A stretch of DNA of 64,000 nucleotides from Rubripirellula lacrimiformis. GTDB lineage: Bacteria; Planctomycetota; Planctomycetia; Pirellulales; Pirellulaceae. This document shows positions 45,454-54,300 of this stretch, one piece after another. The notes under the pieces are model-generated. The model did no database searches and was not told where the DNA came from. It saw only the letters and a list, made by a program, of their open reading frames with translations. Each line of letters starts with the position of its first letter. Within the stretch, counting starts at the first letter, position 1. The stretch covers positions 4,774,001 through 4,838,000 of the forward strand of contig NZ_CP036525.1 in NCBI RefSeq assembly GCF_007741535.1, read 5' to 3'. The position numbers were made by a program, and so were the translations under genes.

Positions 45454-47025
45454 CTAGTCGCCCGCCGACGCCGTCAACATCGATTTCATCTTGGCTTCGG
45501 TCATTTCGGATCGCTTCAAGGTGCGAACGTCGCCCCACAGCATGACCACCATCACTTCATCGCGATCACCAAAGATCTGTCCGACAACATCGTCTTCGGC
45601 CAGGATCCACTGATCGGGATCCGACCATTCGACCGCCAATTCCGGCGGCGCGTCGATCAACACAATCGTTTCCTTCAATCCGTCGGTAGCATCGTCGATT
45701 GCCGCTGGAGTCCTAGTGCCATGCCACACCGATCCCGGAAACACGGGTGCCCGCAGCGTCGTGTGGGTGGACGCAAGATCCGATGCCGGATCGACTGCGG
45801 CCGCGTAGATGGGCACCACCGTACTTCGAACCGCGCGGTTCGCTTCGCTGTCCCATGATTGCTTGGGGTCCAACGACTTCCACAATTTCACTTGATCCAG
45901 AAACGGCAGAATCGCTGTCCGCCATCCGTACAACGGATTCCCGTCCGGATCGGTGTAGACACCTGCGGGCAAATGCCGGTACGCCGAATTGAAATTGTGC
46001 AGGGCCAGACTCAATCGGCCTAACGACTTCTGCTTGGCCAACTGAAGCCGATCCGCCGAATTCGGGATCTGGACTTTCAGTTGCCTGATGATCTGATCCT
46101 CGGACGCAGTCACGACTACCGTTTGTTCGACGCACTCCACATCGAACGCATCGGATCCGGCTGTGAATCCAGACAACAAACCTGTTACCAGTTCTTTGGT
46201 TCGTTCCGCCGCAGCCAAGTCGCCGGTTTCGATACGAAGTCGAATCTCCGGTCGCGGCGGCATCCGCCATGAAACCACCACACGGCGAATGTCAGAAATC
46301 GCTTGACGCAGATTGATAGAGTCCCCCAGTGCCCCCGCTCCCCAGGAACGCGGAACGCTCTGCGGCAACAGCAACGCCAAGTCGGACCGCGTGCCATCGT
46401 CGAACGCGACAGAGATTCGCTGAGGAAGCTTGGCATCATCGGAATCCCGCTCGGTCAAATCAAACCGTCTGGCCGGTTTCGGGTTCATCGCTCGATCGAT
46501 CGCCGTCGACGCACCGATCAGCGTACTCGATTGGTCCGAGCGAGCATCCCATTGGTCGGCCAGTCCAGGGATCAGGCGAGCATCCATCCATCGGCGAAGC
46601 GACTTCGCAACAGCCTCGGATTTGCCAGCAGTATCCGTTGGCAAAATGATCAAAGGAAATCGCTCGGCAATCGACGGCAGCGAAGCGGTCACACACAATC
46701 CATCGATGCCGCCATCACGAAGCGATTGAAACATTTCCAATTCAGGCTGAACGGATTTGGAATCAAAGTCATTCCCCGTCGTTTGATTGATCCAAGTCAA
46801 GAGAGAGCCCAGATCGATCTGTGTGATATCCAATTCCCACAGGGCGAACGATGTAGACTCCAAATATGGCGTCGCGGGGTGCACACGGGTGGATCCTGTG
46901 TCCACATCGTTGATCAGCACCGGTGGGATCTCCACCTGTTTCACGCCCTGACCGCGAGCCGCTGGGACAGACGAGTTGACCAACAGCACAATCGATACTG
47001 CGGTGATCCAAGATTTCTGATTCAT
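45454..47025 (-). CDS. Secreted protein with DUF1559-type C-terminal segment
   Basis: A 523-residue exported protein. N-terminal signal (MNQKSWITAVSIVLLVNSSV, cleavage after PAARGQ). The N-terminal 300 residues lack recognised motifs but contain IDLGSLLTWI and PLIILPTDTAGKSE. From about 345 the sequence has the DUF1559 signature: KSLGRLSLALHNFNSAYRHL, PAGVYTDPDGNPLYGWRTAI, LPFLDQ, later VDPASDL and VWHGTRTP. DUF1559 is a large planctomycete family related to pseudopilins; here there is no prepilin cleavage motif. Last gene of the sigma operon, linked to the previous gene by ATGA overlap. Confidence 0.85.
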   Translation of the reverse strand: MNQKSWITAVSIVLLVNSSVPAARGQGVKQVEIPPVLINDVDTGSTRVHPATPYLESTSFALWELDITQIDLGSLLTWINQTTGNDFDSKSVQPELEMFQSLRDGGIDGLCVTASLPSIAERFPLIILPTDTAGKSEAVAKSLRRWMDARLIPGLADQWDARSDQSSTLIGASTAIDRAMNPKPARRFDLTERDSDDAKLPQRISVAFDDGTRSDLALLLPQSVPRSWGAGALGDSINLRQAISDIRRVVVSWRMPPRPEIRLRIETGDLAAAERTKELVTGLLSGFTAGSDAFDVECVEQTVVVTASEDQIIRQLKVQIPNSADRLQLAKQKSLGRLSLALHNFNSAYRHLPAGVYTDPDGNPLYGWRTAILPFLDQVKLWKSLDPKQSWDSEANRAVRSTVVPIYAAAVDPASDLASTHTTLRAPVFPGSVWHGTRTPAAIDDATDGLKETIVLIDAPPELAVEWSDPDQWILAEDDVVGQIFGDRDEVMVVMLWGDVRTLKRSEMTEAKMKSMLTASAGD

Positions 47026-48506
47026 GGTTTCACTTTCCAATGAATGATGGTTTCGGTATGGGGGTCATTGCCGGAGTTGGGAACACGAGTCAGAACGGCG
47101 TGTGACGGATCGATTCGCCGATATCCGAAGGGTTGTCCAGAGACCGCGTCATTCCAGGCCGGAACAGGTTCTAGCTGGGACAGGGTTTCGGGCAGTTCCC
47201 CCGACTGAGCAACATGCATACGTAATGCCTCTAGGGTGATCAGACGGGCCAGTTGCTGGTCAGCGCGTTGGCTGTAATTCGCTTGCACGAACTGCGGCAG
47301 CAACTCGGATGCGACTCGGTCGACTAGGTCGCTACTCGACTGCAACCGAACCAGTTCAGGACTTGGTTGCCCACCATCTCGACGACGGATTTCAAGCGGG
47401 ATCGATTGCCACGCCAACCATTGATCACGAATTCGAATCAGACGCTTCGATATCGTTCGCAGGACAGCTTCGCTGCCCGAAAGATCGGCCGCGTACTGCC
47501 CGAACACAGGATCCTGTGCCAACTGATGACGTGACGATTCGGCACGACTGGCCACGTACAAACTGATCCTGACAGCCGCCCGACGACGATCGTCTTCCGG
47601 GTCCGCCGAGACGCCAACCAGGATCCCGTGAAAATCATCCGCCAATTTTCCCAGCGCTTCGGCAGCCGCAATCTGGCCGATCGGCTGGGGCGGCAAGTCA
47701 CCATGATTGGGCAACAGCTTGGTGAACAACGTCGACTCGAACTCAATCGAATCTCGCACCTCGAACAATTGTTCTCTGGGCAGTGCCGCCAATGCCCAGT
47801 ACATATTGGGGAACCCCGGTTGCTGCACCGCGACTTCTAAGACAGTCATCATCCGCTGGGCGATCGAGATACCGATCACTCGGCCAATCAGGAGGTCAGT
47901 ACTGTGGGCGGCAACCTGCGCCAGCCGAAAGCCGATACGCATCGACCGAATAGCATCCTGATACCGCTGTTCGACCAAGGCGATTCGGATTCGTGCCTCC
48001 AGTAGCCGAGACAGCACACGCATGTCCTGATACTCCGGCAACAACAGCCCGATGGTTTCGTGAACCGAGAGTTGGTCCAGGGCCAGGTCGTACTGGACCT
48101 TCATCGCATTTTCAATTCGGTCCAATTCGCCCATGGCGACCTGGTACTTTCCCAGCGATTCACGAACCGGTGCCACCGGATACTGGTCCAGAGGCAGATC
48201 GTTCCACTGAATATGCTGCCGATCGTCCGGCACAGTATGGGCGGCAAAGGACTGCCTCAAAATCAACGCGCGATTGACCCAGGGCATGGCGTCATGATCC
48301 AGGCGGTTTTGCGGCGCCGGCCATAGACGGTGCCGCAAAAGTGGATCGGGCGCCGACTGCGGATGCAGCATGAACGGATGGCTGTCTGGACAGCTTGGCC
48401 GGTCCACCGCAACCGACTGGTCAAAGGCTGGTGACACCATGACCTGAGCGGACGCGGTCGACGACCAACCGACCACCACGAGAAACATCCAAGCAGAAAA
48501 CTTCAT
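47022..48506 (-). CDS. Secreted helical protein of unknown function, sigma operon
   Basis: A 494-residue exported protein. Signal MKFSAWMFLVVVGWSSTASA. The rest is mostly helical with no Cys clusters: YQVAMGELDRIENAMKVQYD, IRIALVEQRYQDAIRSMRIG, FRLAQVAAHSTDLLIGRVI, and a C-terminal LARLITLEALRMHVAQSGEL. The C-terminus GELPETLSQLEPVP, then SGQPFGYR resembles a motif common in planctomycete secreted proteins. Overlaps upstream and downstream genes by ATGA junctions. No family named. Candidate sensor or stress-target in the sigma operon (inference). Confidence 0.75.
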   Translation of the reverse strand: MKFSAWMFLVVVGWSSTASAQVMVSPAFDQSVAVDRPSCPDSHPFMLHPQSAPDPLLRHRLWPAPQNRLDHDAMPWVNRALILRQSFAAHTVPDDRQHIQWNDLPLDQYPVAPVRESLGKYQVAMGELDRIENAMKVQYDLALDQLSVHETIGLLLPEYQDMRVLSRLLEARIRIALVEQRYQDAIRSMRIGFRLAQVAAHSTDLLIGRVIGISIAQRMMTVLEVAVQQPGFPNMYWALAALPREQLFEVRDSIEFESTLFTKLLPNHGDLPPQPIGQIAAAEALGKLADDFHGILVGVSADPEDDRRRAAVRISLYVASRAESSRHQLAQDPVFGQYAADLSGSEAVLRTISKRLIRIRDQWLAWQSIPLEIRRRDGGQPSPELVRLQSSSDLVDRVASELLPQFVQANYSQRADQQLARLITLEALRMHVAQSGELPETLSQLEPVPAWNDAVSGQPFGYRRIDPSHAVLTRVPNSGNDPHTETIIHWKVKP

Positions 48507-49168
48507 TGCACTGTCTCCATAGAACGAGTCACCAAAAGCAGATCGCCTGCGGTCAGCAGAGATCGAGGCGCCCCTGGGGTCTGCAGCGGCTGATCCACAG
48601 CATTCTCGGATTCTGCCAGTGTGGGCGAGACATCGAACGCCGACAGAGAATCACGATCATCCCAGTGAAGTCGTCCATCTGAATCCATTGGGATCCGGCG
48701 ATGAAAGGCCACCAATGCTTGACGTCCATCGTTTCGGCTAGAAACAACAGGGAACGTTCGGTCGGGCCGATTCGTCACGATGTCCGCTGGCCGCCGTTTG
48801 GACCGATCCGTGGGTTTCGTGGGGGCAATTCGATGCGGCTGGCGGCTCGCCACGTCATGTTGGTCATTGGCAGGTGCCGACGTCGAAAGATCGCGATGGA
48901 GATCCGGTGATCGGACACCTAGGCCGATGCCAAAACCGATCGGCCCGGCCAGCAATGCCGCCACGCAAGCGGCAATCCATCCCTGCCGGTGAACGAATCG
49001 GGCAGGGCTACCGTGCGATGGCACAGCACTGCCCGTCGCATCCTGGGCGATCTGAATGCGTGCGGCTTCGAACCCCGCACGATAGAACACTTCCCCGGTG
49101 TCACCGGAGTATTCGGCTGGCTTGATTTGCCGCAGCGAATCGGCCCAGGTTGGAATGTCTTCGCTCAT
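48503..49168 (-). CDS. Single-pass membrane protein, putative anti-sigma factor
   Basis: A 221-residue protein with one transmembrane helix (about residues 61-82: GWIAACVAALLAGPIGFGI). The 60-residue cytoplasmic N-terminus (MSEDIPTWADSLRQIKPAEY) precedes it and a 140-residue polar periplasmic part follows. No HxxxCxxC zinc-binding anti-sigma motif is present. Position directly behind the sigma gene with an ATGA overlap (start ATG at 49168) and its topology suggest a sigma-regulating protein; that is inference. The longer in-frame ORF up to 49507 would overlap the sigma gene and is rejected. Confidence 0.7.
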   Translation of the reverse strand: MSEDIPTWADSLRQIKPAEYSGDTGEVFYRAGFEAARIQIAQDATGSAVPSHGSPARFVHRQGWIAACVAALLAGPIGFGIGLGVRSPDLHRDLSTSAPANDQHDVASRQPHRIAPTKPTDRSKRRPADIVTNRPDRTFPVVSSRNDGRQALVAFHRRIPMDSDGRLHWDDRDSLSAFDVSPTLAESENAVDQPLQTPGAPRSLLTAGDLLLVTRSMETVQ

Positions 49169-49734
49169 TGGATTTGCTGGGTCACCGAAGGAGGATCGAC
49201 GGGGTTGAGTTGTTGTTTCAGAGTTTCCAAACCGCTGTGAAAACGACGATGCGTGCTCGCTCGCGATAGTTCCATCACTTCGGCGATGGATTCGAATGTC
49301 ATGTCGCCCCATAAATGCATCACGATGATTTCTCGCATCGGCGAATCCACTTTCATCAGCGCCGCGGTCGCCGTCGCCGCGTCGATCGATTCCGAAATGT
49401 CCACTTGAAACCAATCGGCACGTCCAACCCGAGTTTCGCGGCATCGACGCCGACCACGGGAACGATGCCATTGAAGGATCTGGTTCCGCGTAACGCGCAC
49501 CAGCCAAGCCATCGGATCGTCCGGCATCTCCGCTTGACTCGCCAATCGGACAAACGCTTCCTGAACCGCGTCTTCGGCCAACGCTGAATCGGAACCTGGT
49601 CCGATCGAACGCGCTATCAGCAGCAGCCGATCGGCATGTTCATTCCAGATTTTCGATAGCGTGGCAGCTTCGATCAATTCATCGATTCCGATGGATGCGA
49701 AGGGGGATGAGGAAGCCAAACGCGGTCCGCCCAT
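49165..49734 (-). CDS. ECF-type RNA polymerase sigma factor, operon leader
   Basis: A 189-residue ECF sigma factor. Region 2: LLIARSIGPGSDSALAEDAV, QEAFVRLASQ, then PMAWLVRVTRNQILQWHRSR. Region 4: DSPMREIIVMHLWGDMTFES, IAEVMELSRASTHRRFHSGL. ATG at 49734 (MGGPRLASS); a longer frame to 49776 has a TTG start. It heads a four-gene operon in which each downstream gene overlaps by 4 nt. It differs from the ECF factor at 1.4 kb in having no kinase partner. It probably auto-activates its own operon (inference). Confidence 0.92.
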   Translation of the reverse strand: MGGPRLASSSPFASIGIDELIEAATLSKIWNEHADRLLLIARSIGPGSDSALAEDAVQEAFVRLASQAEMPDDPMAWLVRVTRNQILQWHRSRGRRRCRETRVGRADWFQVDISESIDAATATAALMKVDSPMREIIVMHLWGDMTFESIAEVMELSRASTHRRFHSGLETLKQQLNPVDPPSVTQQIQ

Positions 49735-49930
49735 CTCGGACCGGGCATTCCACTTGCTTCGTTGTATCGAAAGCAAGGATGCCGCGACGCATGCACGGTC
49801 TCACCCGAACCGACAAATTTCTAGAAGCAGCAGACGGTCCCTAGGCTTTTAGCGTGGGTGGGACCTTGTGAAGTAGAAGGCTGAAACGTTGAGCGGTGCC
49901 ATGCGAAACCGAAGGCAACGTAGATTTTTG

Positions 49931-50055
49931 AACCACGAATGACACGAATGACACGAATTGGAAGGACATCCGTACTGTCATATTCGTGTCATTCGTGTCA
50001 TTCGTGTCATTCGTGTCATTCGTGTCATTCGTGTGATTCGTGTGATTCGTGGTTT
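49931..50055. repeat. MITE-like element of 9-bp units with inverted ends
   Basis: Starts with AACCACGAATGACACGAAT and ends with the reverse complement type ATTCGTGTGATTCGTGG. The right part is five tandem ATTCGTGTC units, two ATTCGTGTG and one ATTCGTGGT (49982-50055). The left arm (49931-49958) is complementary to the right. It is intergenic, between the divergent sigma operon and the DUF952 gene. The surrounding 400 nt (49735-50183) hold no other gene. Confidence 0.85.
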
Positions 50056-50183
50056 GCCGCTTTCTGGCTGGCGATGGCGGCGAGCCGAATTGAAAGCGTG
50101 ATGAGTTCCGCGTTCTAAGCCGGGGTGATTTCGGCTACGATTCATCCTCGTGAATTCCCCCGATATGACGAAGGAAACGACTG

Positions 50184-50546
50184 ATGGAACCGATTCTGTA
50201 CAAGGTGCTGCCCGAGGATGTTTGGCGGTCGGCGCGGGAAGCTGGACTGTATTCCGGTCACGGTATCGATTTGACCGATGGATTTATCCACCTTTCGTCG
50301 CCCAGCCAAGTGGCGGAAACCTTGGCCAAGCATTTCGCTGGGCAAACCGGATTGGTCTTGCTTTCCATCGCCGCGGAATCACTGGGAAACACGCTGCGCT
50401 GGGAACCGTCGCGAGGCGGTGCGTTGTTTCCGCACGTCTACGGCGACATCCCAATCGCGGCGGTCCAAGAGTCGCGGCGATTGGCATTGAATGCCGATGG
50501 AAACCACGTGCTTCCGGAACTAGGGCAGAAACCGGAATCCCATTGA
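50184..50546 (+). CDS. DUF952 family protein
   Basis: A 120-residue protein typical of DUF952: opening ILYKVLPEDVWRSA, then YSGHGIDLTDGFIHLSSPSQ (conserved GFIHLS) and VAETLAKHF, then VLLSIAAESL, LRWEPSRGGALFPHVYGDIP (conserved FPH.YG). The family is widespread; function is unknown, with a proposed ADP-ribosyl-transferase-like fold. Complete length. Starts with ATG at 50184, 129 nt after the MITE-like element. Convergent with the next gene. Confidence 0.93.
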   Translation: MEPILYKVLPEDVWRSAREAGLYSGHGIDLTDGFIHLSSPSQVAETLAKHFAGQTGLVLLSIAAESLGNTLRWEPSRGGALFPHVYGDIPIAAVQESRRLALNADGNHVLPELGQKPESH

Positions 50547-50569
50547 TTCCGAATCAGCGCGCGGTTGTT

Positions 50570-50878
50570 CTACAAAACGGTGCTGTCAAAGATCGTAACA
50601 CCGGCCCAAGTTTCCTTGTTCTCGGCAATGAAAGCTTGGTGACGTTCGGAAACTTGGTACTTGTCGTGGGCAGGTCGATCGGCAAAGACCATGTGCAGCG
50701 AAACGTCGAAGTCAGCATTCACCGGACGATCAAGTTCTTTGTCTCGCACACCCAGATCAAAGTCCGTGACACCGTCGTGGTCTGTCAGATATTTTTTCGC
50801 TTCGCTGATCAGATGCTGAACGCCGGCTTCGGAGCGGTCTTTGAGCGTAAAGAAGACGTGATGGGCAAGTCTGGCCAT
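50570..50878 (-). CDS. Dabb (stress-responsive A/B barrel) protein
   Basis: A 102-residue ferredoxin-like barrel protein. Motifs: HHVFFTLKDRS (usually H.v.F), AGVQHLISEAKKYLTDHDGV, FDLGVRDK, FDVSLHMVFADRPAHDKYQV and HQAFIAENKE (usually H..f). Dabb proteins dimerise; functions vary from small-molecule to stress roles. ATG at 50878 (MARLAHH) is right; a longer frame would start at 50944. Confidence 0.9.
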   Translation of the reverse strand: MARLAHHVFFTLKDRSEAGVQHLISEAKKYLTDHDGVTDFDLGVRDKELDRPVNADFDVSLHMVFADRPAHDKYQVSERHQAFIAENKETWAGVTIFDSTVL

Positions 50879-50984
50879 GGTGAATTTGCGGGTCGCGTAG
50901 GGGAATGGATCGAGGCCTGAATGGAACAGCGCCCCAGAGGTCATTTTGGGCCGATAGCTTGGCTCAGACGGCAGCCGAAATCAA

Positions 50985-51728
50985 CTAGCCTGGATCGACG
51001 TCAACCGTGATGGGCGAGAACGGCACGTGTTTGATCGCGGCTCCGCCGTTGTGAAATTCAATCTCGTCGATGCATGCACCGTCGATCCGCCGATGCGTGT
51101 GCCCAAACACGATTCGTTTGATTCCCGCCGTTTTTTCGACGGGCTGCTCGGCCAACCATTTCGCGACTCGCAAACAGGTTGCCTTTTCGCGATGCACCGT
51201 CCACGACGCCGCGCCGTGCAATCGGATCGCGATTGCAGCGTCGTAGAGGCCGCTATGAAATTTGTTGGCAACAGGTTTGTGCCTCCACAGACGACGGTAG
51301 TCTTCAAAACCCTGTGACGTCCCGCCGCCTTCGATCACATCGCCATGCAACCAAAGGGTTTGGGCAACACGAAGGCATTCAATCCCGGCGGTAAAACGAT
51401 TTCGGCTTTCGGCCCACTGGATCAAGCGATCTTGAAATTTCGTATGCGCATCGTGGTTGCCGTTCAGATAGACAAAGCGTTTTTCGGGGAACGCGACATA
51501 CCAACGCTCTAGCCAATCCAGTGCCTCCTGAATCGACGACTCCTCATTCTCCAGCCGGCTCCAGCGAAAATCAAACAGATCGCCTCCCCAAACGCACAGG
51601 TCGGCCTGCTTGATCGCGTGGCGGATCGAATCGCTGTACTGATCCGCGATGGATCGACTGCTAAGCCAATGCAGGTCGGACACAAAAGAAACTTTGCGTA
51701 TCGAATTGTCGTGCCAGACTTCGATCAT
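50985..51728 (-). CDS. Cytosolic metallophosphoesterase
   Basis: A 247-residue calcineurin-like phosphoesterase without a signal peptide. Metal motifs: SFVSDLHW (D-x-H), CVWGGDLFDF (GD), LNGNHDAH (GNHD), LWLHGDVIEGG (usually H) and IVFGHTHRRID (GHTH). All metal residues are present. It resembles UDP-2,3-diacylglucosamine pyrophosphatase LpxH and UPF family members, but not closely enough to name. ATG at 51728 (MIEVWHD), since an in-frame GTG at 51740 has no advantage. Divergent from the PQQ gene. Confidence 0.88.
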   Translation of the reverse strand: MIEVWHDNSIRKVSFVSDLHWLSSRSIADQYSDSIRHAIKQADLCVWGGDLFDFRWSRLENEESSIQEALDWLERWYVAFPEKRFVYLNGNHDAHTKFQDRLIQWAESRNRFTAGIECLRVAQTLWLHGDVIEGGGTSQGFEDYRRLWRHKPVANKFHSGLYDAAIAIRLHGAASWTVHREKATCLRVAKWLAEQPVEKTAGIKRIVFGHTHRRIDGACIDEIEFHNGGAAIKHVPFSPITVDVDPG

Positions 51729-51935
51729 CTGAAAAAACACCCGGGTAGAAAAGTCGGATCGATCTAGAGAACACAGCGGTCACAGGGCACCTGTTTCCCT
51801 GCACCTTACTGTACTGTGGCCGCGGTCGGTACACTGCGTCAAATTGAACATCCCCCCCCGAGTCGATTTAGCCAATCGGGATCCCCATCCCCGGCCCATC
51901 GATACGACGTCCTATTGACCGTGCGGAAACTACCG

Positions 51936-53651
51936 ATGGAAGATCAGCAAGAGGGTACCCCGGAACCTCAAACCGGCGGCACCAAAGTCGATTCGACCGC
52001 GCCGACAAAGAAGCTGGCCAATCGTTGGCGGCGAGCCGCGATCGCCGCGATCGTTGGCAGCGGTTTGATCGCCACCATCTGGGCAGGCGGCGACGATTCG
52101 GATCACCAGTACGCGAATATGGCAATGTTCGTCGTCGGCGCGATCGCGTTGATCTACGTCGCGCTGCAGATCCATCTGATCGCGCTGCGCCGCGGGTTCC
52201 GATATCTGGTCCCCGCGATGGTGGGCGTGGTGATTGGCGGCGCGATGTCTCTATTTCGATTCGATGGATTCAGCGGCGAAATGATGCCGCAGTTTGCCTC
52301 CCGATTCCAGCAACCGCTTGAACTGGCAACGGTCGGCCCCGTCACCGAAGATTCCGCCGAAATCTCGGCCGGCGATTCTCCGATGGTGCCATCGCCGGAA
52401 TCCATTTCAGAGGCCGATGTATCAGGGTTCCTTGGGAACCAACGCGATGCGGTCATCGATCAACGTTTGTTCAGCGTCCCGGATTCGGCGTCCGACATCA
52501 CCACGCTTTGGAATCAGGGCATCGGCCAAGGATGGTCGTCCTTTGCCGTGGAAGACGGTCGGGCGGTCACACTGGAACAACGCCAGGACCAAGAGTGTTT
52601 GACGTGTTACCAATTGCTGGATGGGGAACTGTTGTGGATTCAAGAACACGAAGGTAGGCACGAAAACGCGCTGGGCGGTATCGGTCCCCGTTCGACACCG
52701 ACCATCGATGACGGGCGCGTCTACGCACAAACCGGAACCGGGTGGGTTTGGTGCACCGATCTGGAAAGCGGAAAAGTGATTTGGACGGTCGATTTGTTAG
52801 AAATCGCAGGCTGGGACCAGTTGCAGTCCGAGGCACTGATCACGTGGGGGCGGGCCGGTTCGCCCCTGATCGTCGACGGCATGTGCGTTTTGCCCTTGGG
52901 CGGGCCAGCGGTCGATTCGGCACCCGCGGCAGGGTCCGAACCATCGGTATCTGCGAAGCGAAGTTTAATCGCCTTGGACGCGGAAACCGGCGACATCATT
53001 TGGCGTGCTGGCGACGGACAGATCAGTTACGCGTCGCCAACACTGATGACCTTGGCCGGTCAACGACAGATCGTGTCGGTCAACGAAGCGACCGTGACCG
53101 GACATGCCATCGATGATGGCCGCGTGCTGTGGGATTTCGTTTGGCCAGGACAGTCCAACGGTGGTGCCAACTGCGCTTCGGCCATCCCCGCGGGCCCCGA
53201 CCGGTTTGTCATCGGCAAAGGTTACGGCGGCGGCAGTGCATTGGTAAGCGTCGAAGCTGATGGTGACGCGTTCAAGGCCACGCCCGTATGGGAATCGTCA
53301 TCCGTCCTAAAGACGAAATTCACGCACGCTTGCATCGCCGGAGATGTTGCTTACGCGATCAGCAACGGATCGCTGGAAGCCGTCGACGTTGCCACCGGCG
53401 AATCCCTGTGGCGTCAACCACGAAGCGAACGACTGGGACAAGGACAACTGATGCTGGTCGGCGACGTTCTGGTGGCACAGGCGGAAACGGGCCAGGTCGT
53501 CTTCCTAGACGCCATCGCGGATCACTACCAACCCCTGCTGACGCTGCCGGCAATGGATTCCAAAACATGGAACATCCCCACCGTGGCTGGCCGACATCTA
53601 TTGGTTCGCAACGATCGACAAGTGATCTGTTTCCTGATGCCGGCAAAGTGA
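51936..53651 (+). CDS. Membrane-anchored PQQ-type beta-propeller protein
   Basis: A 571-residue protein. Residues 30-110 carry about three membrane segments (RAAIAAIVGSGLIATIWAG, MAMFVVGAIALIYVALQIHL, LVPAMVGVVIGGAMSLF). The rest forms a PQQ/BamB-like eight-bladed propeller (CYQLLDGELLWIQEHEG, WCTDLESGKVIWTVDLL, ALDAETGDIIWRAGD, YAISNGSLEAVDVATGESLW). Such proteins bind partners or polymers; no enoyl or dehydrogenase ligand residues are seen. ATG at 51936 (MEDQQEG). Convergent with the flavin-reductase gene (3-nt gap). Confidence 0.85.
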   Translation: MEDQQEGTPEPQTGGTKVDSTAPTKKLANRWRRAAIAAIVGSGLIATIWAGGDDSDHQYANMAMFVVGAIALIYVALQIHLIALRRGFRYLVPAMVGVVIGGAMSLFRFDGFSGEMMPQFASRFQQPLELATVGPVTEDSAEISAGDSPMVPSPESISEADVSGFLGNQRDAVIDQRLFSVPDSASDITTLWNQGIGQGWSSFAVEDGRAVTLEQRQDQECLTCYQLLDGELLWIQEHEGRHENALGGIGPRSTPTIDDGRVYAQTGTGWVWCTDLESGKVIWTVDLLEIAGWDQLQSEALITWGRAGSPLIVDGMCVLPLGGPAVDSAPAAGSEPSVSAKRSLIALDAETGDIIWRAGDGQISYASPTLMTLAGQRQIVSVNEATVTGHAIDDGRVLWDFVWPGQSNGGANCASAIPAGPDRFVIGKGYGGGSALVSVEADGDAFKATPVWESSSVLKTKFTHACIAGDVAYAISNGSLEAVDVATGESLWRQPRSERLGQGQLMLVGDVLVAQAETGQVVFLDAIADHYQPLLTLPAMDSKTWNIPTVAGRHLLVRNDRQVICFLMPAK

Positions 53652-53654
53652 TCG

Positions 53655-54272
53655 CTAGCGTTTCGGTGCAGGTCGCTTGACTTCGAATCGATCCGTCGTT
53701 CGCACGTACCCGTTGCCGCCCATCCGTCCGATGGTGTCCAACAATGCGGGATCCGGAAAACCGTCATCGGCGACGACGCGGTCATCGACATGGATCCCTA
53801 AGATGCGGCCGATCACAAGGTTGGCTCCGCCGGGGCCAGTGCCCAACGTGACAACGCTATGCAGTTCGCATTCCAAGGCTGCCGCGGCGTCCGCGACTCG
53901 CGGCGAAGCGACCCACGTGGATTCCATTTTCTCGACGTCGGCGATCACAAACTCGTCGTCGTCGGGATCCAGTTCCGCCGCTGTCTGATTCATCGATGCG
54001 GTCAGGCTTTCGGTCACCAAATTGACCACGAAGTGCCCTGTTCGGCGGATGTTGGCAAGCGTGTCTTTGGGGCTGCCGTCGCGCCGGTTCGCCGGACAGA
54101 ACATCAGCGTAGGCGGATTGGCACCGACACCATTGAAAAAACTGAACGGAGCCAAATTGGCGACGCCGTCGATCGATACCGTGGACACCCAAGCGATCGG
54201 GCGAGGCGTGATCAGACGCGTCATCCACTGATACAGATCACGAACCGCTAGATCATTTACGTCAAGTTGCAT
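53655..54272 (-). CDS. Flavin reductase-like FMN-binding protein
   Basis: A 205-residue split-barrel protein. Start MQLDVNDLAVRDLY. Landmarks: LITPRPIAWVSTVSIDGVAN (conserved pRPia.vst...G..N.aP), LAPFSFFNGVGANPPTLMFC (fFn..s..Pp), DTLANIRRTGHFVVNLV (conserved Kdt..ni), and ALECELHSVVTLG. The family reduces or binds FMN. Complete. The longer frame to 54392 lacks conserved sequence; ATG at 54272 is preferred. Confidence 0.9.
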   Translation of the reverse strand: MQLDVNDLAVRDLYQWMTRLITPRPIAWVSTVSIDGVANLAPFSFFNGVGANPPTLMFCPANRRDGSPKDTLANIRRTGHFVVNLVTESLTASMNQTAAELDPDDDEFVIADVEKMESTWVASPRVADAAAALECELHSVVTLGTGPGGANLVIGRILGIHVDDRVVADDGFPDPALLDTIGRMGGNGYVRTTDRFEVKRPAPKR

Positions 54273-54300
54273 CGCAGGCCGTCGAATCCAAAAGCAGGTT

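Noticed and set aside
48503-49507. 334-residue version of the one-TM protein
   Set aside because: It would overlap the sigma gene by 340 nt; the ATGA start at 49168 is better.
49982-50055. CRISPR array
   Set aside because: Units are 9 bp with no spacers, and the left arm is their reverse complement.
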